DNA from: CAVTLG01 sp963735495
GTDB lineage: Bacteria > Chloroflexota > Ktedonobacteria > Ktedonobacterales > Ktedonobacteraceae
Assembly: GCA_963735495.1 (NCBI GenBank)
Contig: CAVTLG010000002.1
Span: 1,178,001 to 1,242,000, forward strand
Reading direction: 5' to 3'
Length of the DNA: 64,000 nt
Shown: positions 8,315 through 17,503 of the stretch, one piece after another
How the letters are laid out: every line of letters begins with the position of its first letter
Position numbering within the stretch: position 1 is the stretch's first letter
Translations under genes and position numbers: made by a program
Notes under the pieces: model-generated
What the model saw: only the letters and a program-made list of their open reading frames with translations
The model's database searches: none
Told to the model about the DNA's origin: nothing

Positions 8315-9733
8315 CTATCGCATATCCAGATCCTTCACAGCCGCAGCTTCCAGTGCGAGGAGCTCATTGAGCAGTTCTTGCAGTGCTCTTTCTTGTTCGC
8401 GATAAAACTGGCGTGGACTGATACCCAGCCGGGCCGCCGTGCGTGGATTGGGCAAACTGTATTTAAAGTAATGGTACCAGAGGATATTATACAACCGCCA
8501 TTCAGCAGCGCCGTCTGTGCGGATACTATCTACGCGCATACGCTCAAAGGCGGCTTTCAAGAAATCTCGTACAAGCGCCCCCTTCTTAATCACTTGTGAT
8601 GACTGCATTGCTTGTAGCTCTCCCAGGCGTCGTGTGATATAGTGCATCTTACTCAGCTCACACTGTCCAAGGGTTTCTGTATCATCGAGGTGATCCAGCG
8701 CGTCCTTTACCTCTTTTACGGTGATCTCCAGCGTACCGACCGGAGCGGTCTCGCGGATATATTTGCGAAATAGTCCACTTTCGCTCAGCTCAGGTAACTT
8801 CCGTCTCCCATTCGTCTGCTGAGATGCTTCAAATGTGAGATCATTCTGCAGTCTCTCATTGAGATCCTTCCAGGCATTCGCGAAATGAGGCAGCAGCTCA
8901 TGGTACATTTCATCCTGCACCAGCTTCAAGTCAATCGGCGTACGCTGCTGGCGCATCTTCGCCGCGAAGAGGTGGCGGCAGGCCACTTGCACGAAGAAGG
9001 GATGTCGTCCCGCTCGTGCGAGCAACCATGCCACCTCTTCAGCAGTAAAGGCCATACCAGCTCTTTGTGCAGGGAGGATAATCAGTTCCCGCGCCTCTTC
9101 GCTGGTCAGCGGACCAAGCAAACACGTGTGGAAGATGTTGAAGAAGGGCGAAGAGGCCACTTCATCTGAATGACACACCTCATACAATGGCTTGATCGAT
9201 GCCGTAACATAGGAAATGAGATCGTAGATACCAGCCAACGAGCGTAAAAATGAGAAGAAGTCGGGATCGAAATGTGGATTTCGCGTGACCCGGTCGAACG
9301 CGTCCATCAGCAAAACGGGACGATATCCGGCGTCACGAATATCCTCCAGCAATCTTTTGAAGCGCGCGCCCCCTTGCATCTCCGAAGCTTGCAGTTTAAG
9401 TACAGAGCGACTCTGCATGATTATCTGATCACAGACCGCGTAGAAAAAATCCTCGCGCGTTTCTTGCAGGTACTCACGCCAATCCGTCAGAATGAAAATG
9501 CGATCTTGTAAATCTCCGTAGTGGTGATAGAGTTTTTGCACCTCTGGCTCACCAAGATACTGTAACAGAGAAGACTTCCCACTATGCCGAGGACCCACAA
9601 TAGAGAGGCATTGGCGCTTTTTGACCGCGTCATACACCATCCGCAACTCGTCTCGTCGACCAAAAAACATAGAGAGTTCACGCACAGCATCACAGTTATA
9701 ATAAGGATTTGACAGTTGTGGATCGAATTGCAT
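8315..9733 (-). CDS. P-loop ATPase with C-terminal HTH-like region
   Basis: A 472-residue cytoplasmic ATPase of the AAA/STAND type. The N-terminus has FFGRRDELRMVYDAV followed by Walker A GPRHSGKSS (47-55); Walker B is VLLMDAFD at about 141-148. A helical region follows (LTSEEARELIILPAQRAGM), as in many archaeal-type ATPases. The C-terminal 50 residues (LGISPRQFYREQERALQELL) look like a small helix-turn-helix seen in Ktedonobacterial NTPases, which is from memory. AGGAGG lies about 10 bases before the ATG. It probably couples ATP-driven oligomerisation to a DNA or protein partner, but no effector domain is visible. Its ATPase core resembles that at the C-terminus of the protein starting at 10430. 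Confidence 0.8.
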   Translation of the reverse strand: MQFDPQLSNPYYNCDAVRELSMFFGRRDELRMVYDAVKKRQCLSIVGPRHSGKSSLLQYLGEPEVQKLYHHYGDLQDRIFILTDWREYLQETREDFFYAVCDQIIMQSRSVLKLQASEMQGGARFKRLLEDIRDAGYRPVLLMDAFDRVTRNPHFDPDFFSFLRSLAGIYDLISYVTASIKPLYEVCHSDEVASSPFFNIFHTCLLGPLTSEEARELIILPAQRAGMAFTAEEVAWLLARAGRHPFFVQVACRHLFAAKMRQQRTPIDLKLVQDEMYHELLPHFANAWKDLNERLQNDLTFEASQQTNGRRKLPELSESGLFRKYIRETAPVGTLEITVKEVKDALDHLDDTETLGQCELSKMHYITRRLGELQAMQSSQVIKKGALVRDFLKAAFERMRVDSIRTDGAAEWRLYNILWYHYFKYSLPNPRTAARLGISPRQFYREQERALQELLNELLALEAAAVKDLDMR

Positions 9734-10429
9734 CGGGTCCTTCCTCCTATTTACCCCTCTCTATACTGATATTCGCTAAGAGTCAGATTTTTAGCGTGGT
9801 TTAAGAAGTGTGTACCATGAGCCAGACCTCAACGAGATGCCACTTCCTTATTACCATAGTAGACGCTTTTGACTGCCAAATACTATCGCTATTTGTGCCA
9901 GAATTGTGCTCAATTTGTTGCTACGACGAACATAGCGGTATTGTCCCCTTTTATTGTACTCTTTTTTACTGTTTGCAGCATGCAGTGGCAGAAATCTGGC
10001 AGAGTTTTGGCACATCCAGTGCACAGCGTTGGTTTCATCTGGCACTGCCTGGCATCTATAATGAAGCTTGCAAAACTTCGTAACGCTTCAGCGGTGTTGA
10101 CGCATTTCATTCATTGAGGACAAACCAGGAGAAAATGGGGAGGGTCTCCATCCTTGCAGGGGAAACTGGGTAGGGGCGTCACCTTGCGTGCGCCCTGCGA
10201 GCTCGTAGCATCGTGGCCCCACAGGGCGGTCGCCAGGACACGCCCCTACCCAGTTGGAACCCATGCATGTGTTGGAGTTGGTGTGCTCGAAGAGTTACTA
10301 TGAAGATGGAGCAAGATGCTCTTCTTTTAATACAGACAGCATTTATAATTTTTATAGTCAATCGGAATTGCAGCATAACAGCAGAAACACGAGGTTTCTA
10401 TGCGGACACCGATGATAAAGGACAGTAAA
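9734..10429. other. Divergent intergenic region with one palindrome
   Basis: Nearly 700 bases between two divergent ATPase genes. Short frames at 9808-10117 lack ribosome binding sites and family resemblance. The palindromic repeat at 10164-10255 is the one recognisable element. Promoters for both ATPase genes must lie here. Confidence 0.5.
10164..10255. repeat. GTAGGGGCG palindromic repeat, copy 2
   Basis: Same core as copy 1, but the outer arms are AACT and AGTT and the loop is enlarged by about 26 bases (including GCGAGCTCGTAGCATCGTGG). The left flank CCATCCTTGCAGGGGAAA resembles the left flank of copy 3 (CCATCCTTCCGGGGGAAAA), so the mobile unit may be longer than the stem. Confidence 0.9.
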
Positions 10430-13400
10430 ATGTCAGAGCAAATGCAAAGGACACGGGGAGGAATGAGTCGTAAGAAACAAACTCGTGAACAAGCATCCAC
10501 TAATCACCTCGAACAGCCGCTAGAAAATCACGATGCCATGCGCCAGTTGCAGGATGCTCTGCGCCTTGGAGCGTCTGTCGAGACCAGTTACTGGAACTTC
10601 CGCGTGGGAGACTGGATTACCAGTATTCAAGGCGCGGATATCGATAATGACGGGGACATCGAAGTCCTGCTGGGTTCGCGGGATGGTTGGATTTATGCAC
10701 TCACCCACTGGGGGGCATTGAAGTGGCAGATACACTTTGAGACACAACAGATCGGCACACTTTGTGCTGTGCCCTGGAGTAACGTGGCACCAGAGCAGGC
10801 CAATGCGACCATTCCGCGCATCATCGTTGGCATGAGAAATGGCAACGTTCTTGCGCTCAATGGCAAAGGGGAACTCATAGCAGGCTGGGAGTACACGACT
10901 AATCTGAGGGTTCGGCAGATCGCGATCAGTCCAAAGACCCCCCAACGCATCATCATCGGCTCTGAAGACCGTTGCGTCCACATTCTTGATACACTAACAG
11001 GAGAGCCGGTATGTGAAAGTTTTCGCACCAACGGCTGGGTCCACTGCATTGCTATCGACGATATTGATGATGATGGACAAGAAGAAATCCTCGCTGGCTC
11101 AGGTGATAAATATCTGTATATCCTCGATTACCAGGGGAGAGGACTGGATAAAATTTTCACTGGCTTCCAGGTCTATAGTCTCTGTATCACGCATTTAGAG
11201 CCGCAAGGGCCGCCGCAGGTTATTCTCGGTTCTAACCGTAAGGACATCGTCGTCTGGACGCTTAGCAGACGGGCCGAAAAACGCTGGGGACACAAAAAAG
11301 AATGGGAGCTTCAAGAGCGCGAAGGTATCTTGCAAAATCGTCCACATGCTATCTGCGCAGTAGATATCAATCACGATAAGATACCCGAAATCCTGATAGG
11401 ATCTGAAGACAGCCATGTGTATATTTTCGATCATCATGGCTCGTTACTCTGGAAACATTCCTTTGATAGCTGCGTGTATAGTATCGCTGCCGCTGACATC
11501 AATTTTGATGGGCAGGTTGAAATCCTCGTAGGCACAGAAGATTATGGAGCTTTTTCCTTGCATCTCGATCTTGAACTCAAAGGGGACCCCTATCAGCAGA
11601 TACGCCACAGCTATGAAATGGTAAAAGCAGCAGGAGAGGTAAAGGGAGACCTGGAAATATTTAAAAATATTTCACCCAAAGAGAGAAGCATCTTGAGAGA
11701 TTTCGTGCAAGATACTCCACCGGAGCACCATATCCAGATGGAAATGGCCGACGCTATCAACTTGATGGAGAAGCGTTTCTATGAAAAAGCCCTGGCTATC
11801 TTCTTGCGCTTGCGGAGACAAATTGTCCAGTATTATTGGACCCAACCGTTCAAAGTAAAGGGCTACATCTGGACCTTGAGCTTTAGCAATATCACACCTG
11901 ATCATAAAGATGATATCATCGTCGGTACAGATGAGAACCTGATCTACGCCATTGACACTGAAAAAGACAAGGATAAACAGCTCTGGTGCACCGATGTAGG
12001 AGATCGTGTGCGCATACTGCGAACCGGCACAATCGCCCCGGACACCTCAGATTCGATCTTCGCCATGTTAGCCACTCACCGCTTCATCATCCTCGATGCA
12101 CAAGGTGAGAAGGCGAAAGAGCATATGTTTAAAAATAAGCAGGATTGGCCGCGTGATGTCTACCTGAACAAAAATGATGAAGACGGGCACTTCGTACAAG
12201 AAATTATGATTGGTCTGGAGAATAAAAGGGTCTCCATTTGGGATGCACAGTTGCAAAAGGAGCAGCAATCAATCGATATGCCTCAGGGCATTTATGCCGT
12301 CTATGGGCACGACATTGCAGGTGAGGCGATTATCATCGCTGGCTCTCTAGAGAACGAAGTCTATGTCTACAATCGCGCGGGCCAGGAATTGTGGCGCTTT
12401 AGCACCAAAGGTCGCATTCAAGTGCTTCACGCGGCAGATATCGATAGGGACGGTCATGTAGAGGTCATCGTTGGCTCAGAGGACCGTAGCGTCTATGTCC
12501 TCGATGATCAAGGGCATCTCAAATGGCTGTACCGCACTTTACGTGGCATCATGGATATCGACGTCTGTGACCTCATGCAAGAAAATGATCCCGCCGACCC
12601 TGAACAGAGGCCGCTCACGCTCTTGATCAGCGGCGCTGACAATTATCTGTACGCCCTCAATGCCACTGGAGATCTGATCTGGAAGTATTATAGTACGAAT
12701 CGTATTCGCGCCGTGAGAGCGAAAGATGTCAATGGTGATGGCAAAGTCGAGATTGCCATCGCTGTGGAGAACCAGTTAGAACTGCTGCAGATGATCAATC
12801 GTCAGGAATTGATCGATTATATGCAACGCTGCTGGGATAACATGGTTGATGGCAAAGATCGCAGAGCAAAAATTATGGAGTTGACCTACCATCCCGACGA
12901 GTATATCCGCGCGTTTGCGCTCGCCAAGCTGGCAGGACAGATCACGCGCCTGGATGACGATTTCAAGCGTCTACAGGAGGCATTGCGCCAGGATGATGCG
13001 CCGGAGGTTAAACGCGAGCTGGTGCGGGCTATCGGGGTGCTCTGCCACATGCCCAAATATCAGGGCGAAAACATACGTCAGGCGCGTCAGTTTCTGCAGA
13101 CGCTGTCAAATGCGCCGGAACGAGATATCCGGCGGGAAATTGTTCACCTGCTGCCATTTATTGCTGAGTACGATGTAAATTTATGCTTCGAGTACCTGGA
13201 ATACTTCACGCATAGCGTGGATCGCTGGATACGTCGCAGCGTCGTGCGGCAACTCGATAAGCTCGTTGAGCAGTATCCCGAGCGGTCATTTCGCCTCTTA
13301 CAGAAAGCGGTCAGCGACGAGAAAGACTGGATCAAGCTGGAGGGGGCACGCGCCATCGCTCACTACTTCGATGCTCATCCGCAAAAGCTTATACCGGGCA

Positions 13401-15523
13401 TGCTGCTGCTGGTAGACCAACGCATCAAACTCTTCATCCTGATGCAGATCTCTTATTCTGCGCATACGCCAGCTATTAAACGGCTCATCGAGAGTTTCGC
13501 GCATTTACTCCAGGATTTGCGCCACGAGACCATCATAGATGTACTCGATAAGGTGATCACGACCATTAAGGATGTGCGAGATCTGGTGCCAGGCGATGGA
13601 GAACAACATATCGCGTATAGTGAAGAACTCTTGCAACTTTACGAGGAGTTTCGGCAACTCTTCCACGCCAAAACCATCGATGCTATCGCGCATCTGCAAT
13701 GGATTACCAGGCAAGATATCATCGTCCAGATTCCTTATCGCAATATCGCATTTATCATGCACGCACTCAAGACGCTCCACGAAGTCGTTGACATCGTACA
13801 GGCATATGAGCGGCGCAGTACGCAAGGGGACCGCGCAACCAGTCTGTTCACAGCCAATGATGCGCTTGATAAGGCACGCAACCAACTGCAAGAGGAAGAG
13901 ATACGGCAGATGCGTGAATATGCCAGTCAGTATCGTCTCCCCGAGTATACAATCCTGTCTCTTTTACTTGAACAATGGTCCAGAGTCATCAAAACAACCC
14001 TCTACCGTTTGCGCGGCAACGCCAATCTCGTGGCAGAGATACAGAATCCCATCGTTCACCCAGAGACTGAGATCGTCATTGCGCTGCTTATACACAACGA
14101 AGGTCATAGCCCGGCGGATAACCTGCGCATCCAACTGGATGAGAGCGACGACTTTACCATTATTGGCAGCAACCAGCGGTCCCTGCAAGAAGTCTCAACG
14201 CACCAGGACGCGGAGGTATCTTTTACGATTCAACCGCACGAGATGGCTCCATGTCCACGCCTGAGCTTTCAAATCAGCTACGATGACGCGGAGAAACGCG
14301 GGAAGCAATATACCTTCGCCAATAGCATTGCCATTGAAGGCCATCAAAAGCCTTACCGCGAAATTCCTAACCATTACAGCAGCGGGACGCCAATCCGCGA
14401 CGAAGAGATGTTCTACGGGCGCACCGAGGACCTGGCATTGCTGCGCGACAAACTGAAGAGTCCAAAGGCCAACAGAGTTGTGGTCTTAGCCGGACAACGT
14501 CGTATGGGTAAGACCAGTTTGATCTATCAACTCGCGCATCAGTTGAAAGAGGGTCCAGATACACCAGTGCTGATTGATCTCCAGTCTTTCTCGCTCGTCA
14601 ACAGTGTTGGTCAATTTCTGCATCAAATGGCTGCTCGCACACAAGAAGAGGTGCAAAAGTATCGCGGCATCATCGTTGCCTTGCCCGGGGAACAGAGCTT
14701 CCTCGACAATCCCACTGACACATTCGACCACTTTCTGCAAGATGTGCTCAAAGCGCAACCAGGCCGCAAAATCGTCTTTTTACTCGATGAATTTGAGAAG
14801 TTGCAGGAACATATCGATAAACACATCATTGACGAAAAGATTCTGCACTATCTGCGCAGCCTCATGCAACATCGAGAGCGCTTAAATTTCTTGCTCGTCA
14901 GTGCACCAAACATCCGCTATCACACGGAGCGTTACTGGGCTGTCTTCTTCAATATCGCGCTGCAACATAGGCTCACCAGACTAAAAGAAGCAGAGGCCAT
15001 CGACCTGATTGTGCGACCGGTGCAGGGCTACCTGCAATATGATATGTTAGCATTAAAACGCATACGTCAGTTAAGTGGCGATCAACCGTATCTGATTCAC
15101 ATTATCGGTGAGCAACTGATTGAGTATTGTAACACCCTGAAAAAAACGTATGTTACCGTCAACGATGTCAACATTGTGCTGAAACGCATTCTTGAAGAGC
15201 AAACGTCCAGTATATACTGGATCTGGCACCAGTTTTCTTCCTCTACAGAGCATTTTCTGCTTGCCATCCTGGCCCAGGAACAGGATGAAGAAGGACGCTT
15301 CTTGCCGCTTAGTAGCATTCGTACAGAGTATGATAACCAGGGCGTGCCTTTTGAAAAAAAGGAGGTCATGCGCGCGCTTGAGAAATTAGTCAAGGAGGAT
15401 ATTCTGGAGGAGCAACTGGATGGCACGCAATTTCGCATTCCAGTCGGACTATTCAGAGAATGGCTGCGTAAAGACAAACCGCCTGAGCGTGTCGTGCGCG
15501 AAGAGCCGCTGATCGACGACTGA
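10430..15523 (+). CDS. Giant beta-propeller / HEAT / P-loop ATPase protein
   Basis: About 1,697 residues and no signal peptide. Residues 30-430 and 490-790 carry repeats with calcium-site-like motifs (DIDNDGDIEVLLGS, DIDDDGQEEILAGS, DIDRDGHVEVIVGS) and strands such as YLYILD, typical of FG-GAP/PQQ-type propellers. Residues 820-1050 form HEAT-like helices (EYIRAFALAKLAGQ, WIRRSVVRQLDKL). A beta-sandwich region (IALLIHNEGHSPADNLRIQL) precedes a C-terminal ATPase: GRTEDLALLRDKL, Walker A GQRRMGKTS (GKT at 1360-1362), Walker B FLLDEFEK (Asp1453), then a winged-helix-like tail. The ATG at 10430 is preferred over 10400 because AAAGGA lies 7 bases upstream. The layout is that of a STAND-like sensor whose propeller and HEAT repeats detect a ligand and whose ATPase switches. 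The effector is unknown. Confidence 0.85.
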   Translation: MSEQMQRTRGGMSRKKQTREQASTNHLEQPLENHDAMRQLQDALRLGASVETSYWNFRVGDWITSIQGADIDNDGDIEVLLGSRDGWIYALTHWGALKWQIHFETQQIGTLCAVPWSNVAPEQANATIPRIIVGMRNGNVLALNGKGELIAGWEYTTNLRVRQIAISPKTPQRIIIGSEDRCVHILDTLTGEPVCESFRTNGWVHCIAIDDIDDDGQEEILAGSGDKYLYILDYQGRGLDKIFTGFQVYSLCITHLEPQGPPQVILGSNRKDIVVWTLSRRAEKRWGHKKEWELQEREGILQNRPHAICAVDINHDKIPEILIGSEDSHVYIFDHHGSLLWKHSFDSCVYSIAAADINFDGQVEILVGTEDYGAFSLHLDLELKGDPYQQIRHSYEMVKAAGEVKGDLEIFKNISPKERSILRDFVQDTPPEHHIQMEMADAINLMEKRFYEKALAIFLRLRRQIVQYYWTQPFKVKGYIWTLSFSNITPDHKDDIIVGTDENLIYAIDTEKDKDKQLWCTDVGDRVRILRTGTIAPDTSDSIFAMLATHRFIILDAQGEKAKEHMFKNKQDWPRDVYLNKNDEDGHFVQEIMIGLENKRVSIWDAQLQKEQQSIDMPQGIYAVYGHDIAGEAIIIAGSLENEVYVYNRAGQELWRFSTKGRIQVLHAADIDRDGHVEVIVGSEDRSVYVLDDQGHLKWLYRTLRGIMDIDVCDLMQENDPADPEQRPLTLLISGADNYLYALNATGDLIWKYYSTNRIRAVRAKDVNGDGKVEIAIAVENQLELLQMINRQELIDYMQRCWDNMVDGKDRRAKIMELTYHPDEYIRAFALAKLAGQITRLDDDFKRLQEALRQDDAPEVKRELVRAIGVLCHMPKYQGENIRQARQFLQTLSNAPERDIRREIVHLLPFIAEYDVNLCFEYLEYFTHSVDRWIRRSVVRQLDKLVEQYPERSFRLLQKAVSDEKDWIKLEGARAIAHYFDAHPQKLIPGMLLLVDQRIKLFILMQISYSAHTPAIKRLIESFAHLLQDLRHETIIDVLDKVITTIKDVRDLVPGDGEQHIAYSEELLQLYEEFRQLFHAKTIDAIAHLQWITRQDIIVQIPYRNIAFIMHALKTLHEVVDIVQAYERRSTQGDRATSLFTANDALDKARNQLQEEEIRQMREYASQYRLPEYTILSLLLEQWSRVIKTTLYRLRGNANLVAEIQNPIVHPETEIVIALLIHNEGHSPADNLRIQLDESDDFTIIGSNQRSLQEVSTHQDAEVSFTIQPHEMAPCPRLSFQISYDDAEKRGKQYTFANSIAIEGHQKPYREIPNHYSSGTPIRDEEMFYGRTEDLALLRDKLKSPKANRVVVLAGQRRMGKTSLIYQLAHQLKEGPDTPVLIDLQSFSLVNSVGQFLHQMAARTQEEVQKYRGIIVALPGEQSFLDNPTDTFDHFLQDVLKAQPGRKIVFLLDEFEKLQEHIDKHIIDEKILHYLRSLMQHRERLNFLLVSAPNIRYHTERYWAVFFNIALQHRLTRLKEAEAIDLIVRPVQGYLQYDMLALKRIRQLSGDQPYLIHIIGEQLIEYCNTLKKTYVTVNDVNIVLKRILEEQTSSIYWIWHQFSSSTEHFLLAILAQEQDEEGRFLPLSSIRTEYDNQGVPFEKKEVMRALEKLVKEDILEEQLDGTQFRIPVGLFREWLRKDKPPERVVREEPLIDD

Positions 15524-15526
15524 CAC

Positions 15527-16774
15527 CTATTCAGTGGTAGGAGCATCTAAATAGTACTTCTCTTCCAGATGTTCCAGCAACGCATCGGTCGCGGCCTGCA
15601 CTTTCAAGCGGCAGGCGAGCGTTTCCGTTGAGTCGAAGGTGCCATTTTCGTAGATTTTATTGGAGGGGTGGCCGCCGCCACAAAACGCGAAATACGCACA
15701 GGTGGCCTGGCAGCGTGCCACTCCACGTTGAATCTGCTCATGCACGGCCATGAATTTTGGATGGCTGGCGATATCCTCTAATGTGTTGTGAAACACATCG
15801 CCAAAGGTAAATTTGCCATAGGCAGGGTGAGCCATAGTCAGCAACTCAGGCGAAAAAGTCGAGATATTGCCATCACAATCAAAGCTCAGTATCGCCATAG
15901 GTGTAATCGTCTGTGAGCGCAAGTAGGGAGTATCCGCAGTAATCTGCCGCATCAGGACATCGATGTCGCGAATTTTAAGCGCCGTCTGCGCCTGCGCCTG
16001 CAACGTAAGTATGCGCTTAATGAAGCGTTGATAGTGGTGCATAGCCTCACGGTTGCCTAATGCAAAACCACTTGACATCTTCGGCATCGTTCGCGTAGCA
16101 TACCTTCCGTTGGGAGGCGCGGGAGGCGGCATCTGACTTTCTCCATGCCATTGATCCGTATGAGGATACTGAACTAAAGAGGATTGTGCATTGGCTCCCT
16201 CGACCTCCTCTGGATTGAAACCGAGCTGTGTCAGGCCCAGGCCGGAGAAAAATTGCCACAGTTCATCTGGATGATGCACTGAAGCTGCCGTGATCACGGC
16301 TATCGCCGAATAGTCGATATTGTTTGTACGCAGCAAGCGAATGCCGCGCATCACGCGCTCAAAAGTACCGCGTCCGCTGCGGTCAGTGCGGTTTGCATCG
16401 TGTATATGTTGCGGCCCATCCAGGCTCACGCCTATGTGCACGTTATGCGCTTTAAAAAAATCGCACCAGGCTTGCGTAATCAGCGTGCCGTTCGTCTGGA
16501 AGGCATTCACAATTTGCATGCCTTGCCGATTAGCGCTACGCTGGAGCCGGAATGCCTGCTCATAAAAACTGCTTGGTAGCACAAGCGGTTCGCTAGCATG
16601 CCAGACAAAGGTAACTTTGTCAGAGGCAAACGAGGAGCTAAAAAACACCGTAAAGATACGGGCCAGTGTCTCCATGCTCATGCGCTTTTTGTTGGCGCGA
16701 TCAGGCAGATAGCAGTAGCGGCAATTGATATTGCAGAATGGAGTCGGCTGGATGATAATGAGCTGTGTTTTCAA
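15527..16774 (-). CDS. grrM: Cyclophane-forming radical SAM/SPASM maturase (GrrM/OscB type)
   Basis: A 415-residue radical SAM enzyme that would install carbon-carbon cross-links in a ribosomal peptide. The cluster-binding motif is C14-N-I-N-C18-R-Y-C21, preceded by LIIIQPTPF. Family hallmarks that I recognise from GrrM/OscB are PDRANKKRMSMETLARI, VTFVWHASEPLVLP, FQTNGTLITQAWCDFF, GVSLDGPQHIHDANR and SGRGTFERVMRGIRLL. The C-terminal SPASM region has Cys300, then C355-x3-C359-x5-C365-GGGHPSNK and Cys388 (TETLACRL), giving ligands for auxiliary clusters. The start is a TTG at 16774 with AGAGGAG 11 bases upstream. It lies 130 bases downstream of the precursor candidate at 17141 and ends 3 bases from the stop of the convergent propeller-ATPase gene. 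No GrrP-like protein or transporter is seen nearby. Confidence 0.9.
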   Translation of the reverse strand: MKTQLIIIQPTPFCNINCRYCYLPDRANKKRMSMETLARIFTVFFSSSFASDKVTFVWHASEPLVLPSSFYEQAFRLQRSANRQGMQIVNAFQTNGTLITQAWCDFFKAHNVHIGVSLDGPQHIHDANRTDRSGRGTFERVMRGIRLLRTNNIDYSAIAVITAASVHHPDELWQFFSGLGLTQLGFNPEEVEGANAQSSLVQYPHTDQWHGESQMPPPAPPNGRYATRTMPKMSSGFALGNREAMHHYQRFIKRILTLQAQAQTALKIRDIDVLMRQITADTPYLRSQTITPMAILSFDCDGNISTFSPELLTMAHPAYGKFTFGDVFHNTLEDIASHPKFMAVHEQIQRGVARCQATCAYFAFCGGGHPSNKIYENGTFDSTETLACRLKVQAATDALLEHLEEKYYLDAPTTE

Positions 16775-16904
16775 CGAGACACGTACTCCTCTCGGGAACG
16801 CTTGCTAATCTCATCCTCCCTCATCCCCAGGAGAGAAGATACAGTCTGAACACCTCACATCTGTCAGGCAAGCAAGAAAGAAGACGAATCAGCAACTGCA
16901 TAGC

Positions 16905-17141
16905 TTAGAGCTTGTTCCAATCGTTCCAATCATTCCAATCGTTCCAATCGGCCCACTGATGAGACGTCGCCCAACGTTGTCGTACATCGGGCAATTGCTC
17001 GTACTGACGGCAGGTAGACAAGAACAAAGCTTTATCGACCGGGTGAATGCCAGTGACTGCCTCGATATGCATACGTTCACGAATCCGTCGTGCTCGCACC
17101 AGAACGGACGCATTCCCTGCTAAAAATGGCGGTGTTGCCAC
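16905..17141 (-). CDS. Candidate RiPP precursor with C-terminal Trp-x-Asp repeats
   Basis: A 78-residue peptide starting at GTG 17141 with an excellent AAAGGAG 7 bases upstream. Residues 1-58 would be the leader (Arg-rich helix VLVRARRIRERM, then KALFLSTCRQYEQLPDVRQRW). The C-terminus reads HQWADWNDWNDWNDWNKL: five consecutive Trp-x-x triplets, WAD, WND, WND, WND, WNK. Known three-residue cyclophanes join an aromatic residue to the third residue of such a triplet, and Asp, Asn and Lys are plausible third residues. The gene is immediately upstream of the GrrM-type maturase on the same strand. At DNA level the repeats are 9-bp units (GTTCCAATC on the plus strand), so slippage could vary their number. 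The leader does not match a precursor family I know, and no protease is visible. Confidence 0.72.
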   Translation of the reverse strand: MATPPFLAGNASVLVRARRIRERMHIEAVTGIHPVDKALFLSTCRQYEQLPDVRQRWATSHQWADWNDWNDWNDWNKL

Positions 17142-17503
17142 TTTTCTGCTCCTTTGTGCTTTTTAGCGCAACTCATCACCGTCACAAACTTAAAAACGCT
17201 GCAATAAGCTTAACATAATAGATAACAGACGTCCATAGTAGGTTGCTAGCTCTGGTTATCCTTATGGCACACATACTGCACTGGTAGGATGGCATATGGC
17301 AGATACAACCACCTAGACTCTCTGTATGCGGCACGGCACCAGGAAGAGTGCCTGCTTGCAAAAAGGGGAGGGCCATCTCTCCATATACATAGAGGACGCA
17401 TGAAGACGGACTTTATAAAGTAGAGCACTCCTGAACAAACAAGAAGCTTGCTCTCAAAAACGGCTGAAAGCAGGCTTCCTGTTTGATAAGAGCTGGAAAA
17501 AGA
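17142..17503. other. Intergenic region, probable precursor promoter
   Basis: About 360 bases upstream of the precursor gene and downstream of the receiver gene, both on the minus strand. Short frames at 17182-17428 have no ribosome binding site or recognisable domain. It should hold the promoter of the precursor/maturase pair; no clear box was identified. Confidence 0.4.

Noticed and set aside
9808..10117. Small frames in the ATPase intergenic region
   Set aside because: No ribosome binding site, no conserved-looking motif, and overlapping frames on both strands.
13572..14264. 230-codon plus-strand frame inside the propeller/HEAT/ATPase gene
   Set aside because: It overlaps a continuous, well-supported gene in another frame and has Arg/Ser/Cys-rich out-of-frame composition.
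17182..17428. Small minus-strand frames upstream of the RiPP precursor, considered as a second precursor or leader
   Set aside because: No aromatic-x-x repeat core, no Shine-Dalgarno, and no similarity to the peptide at 16905.
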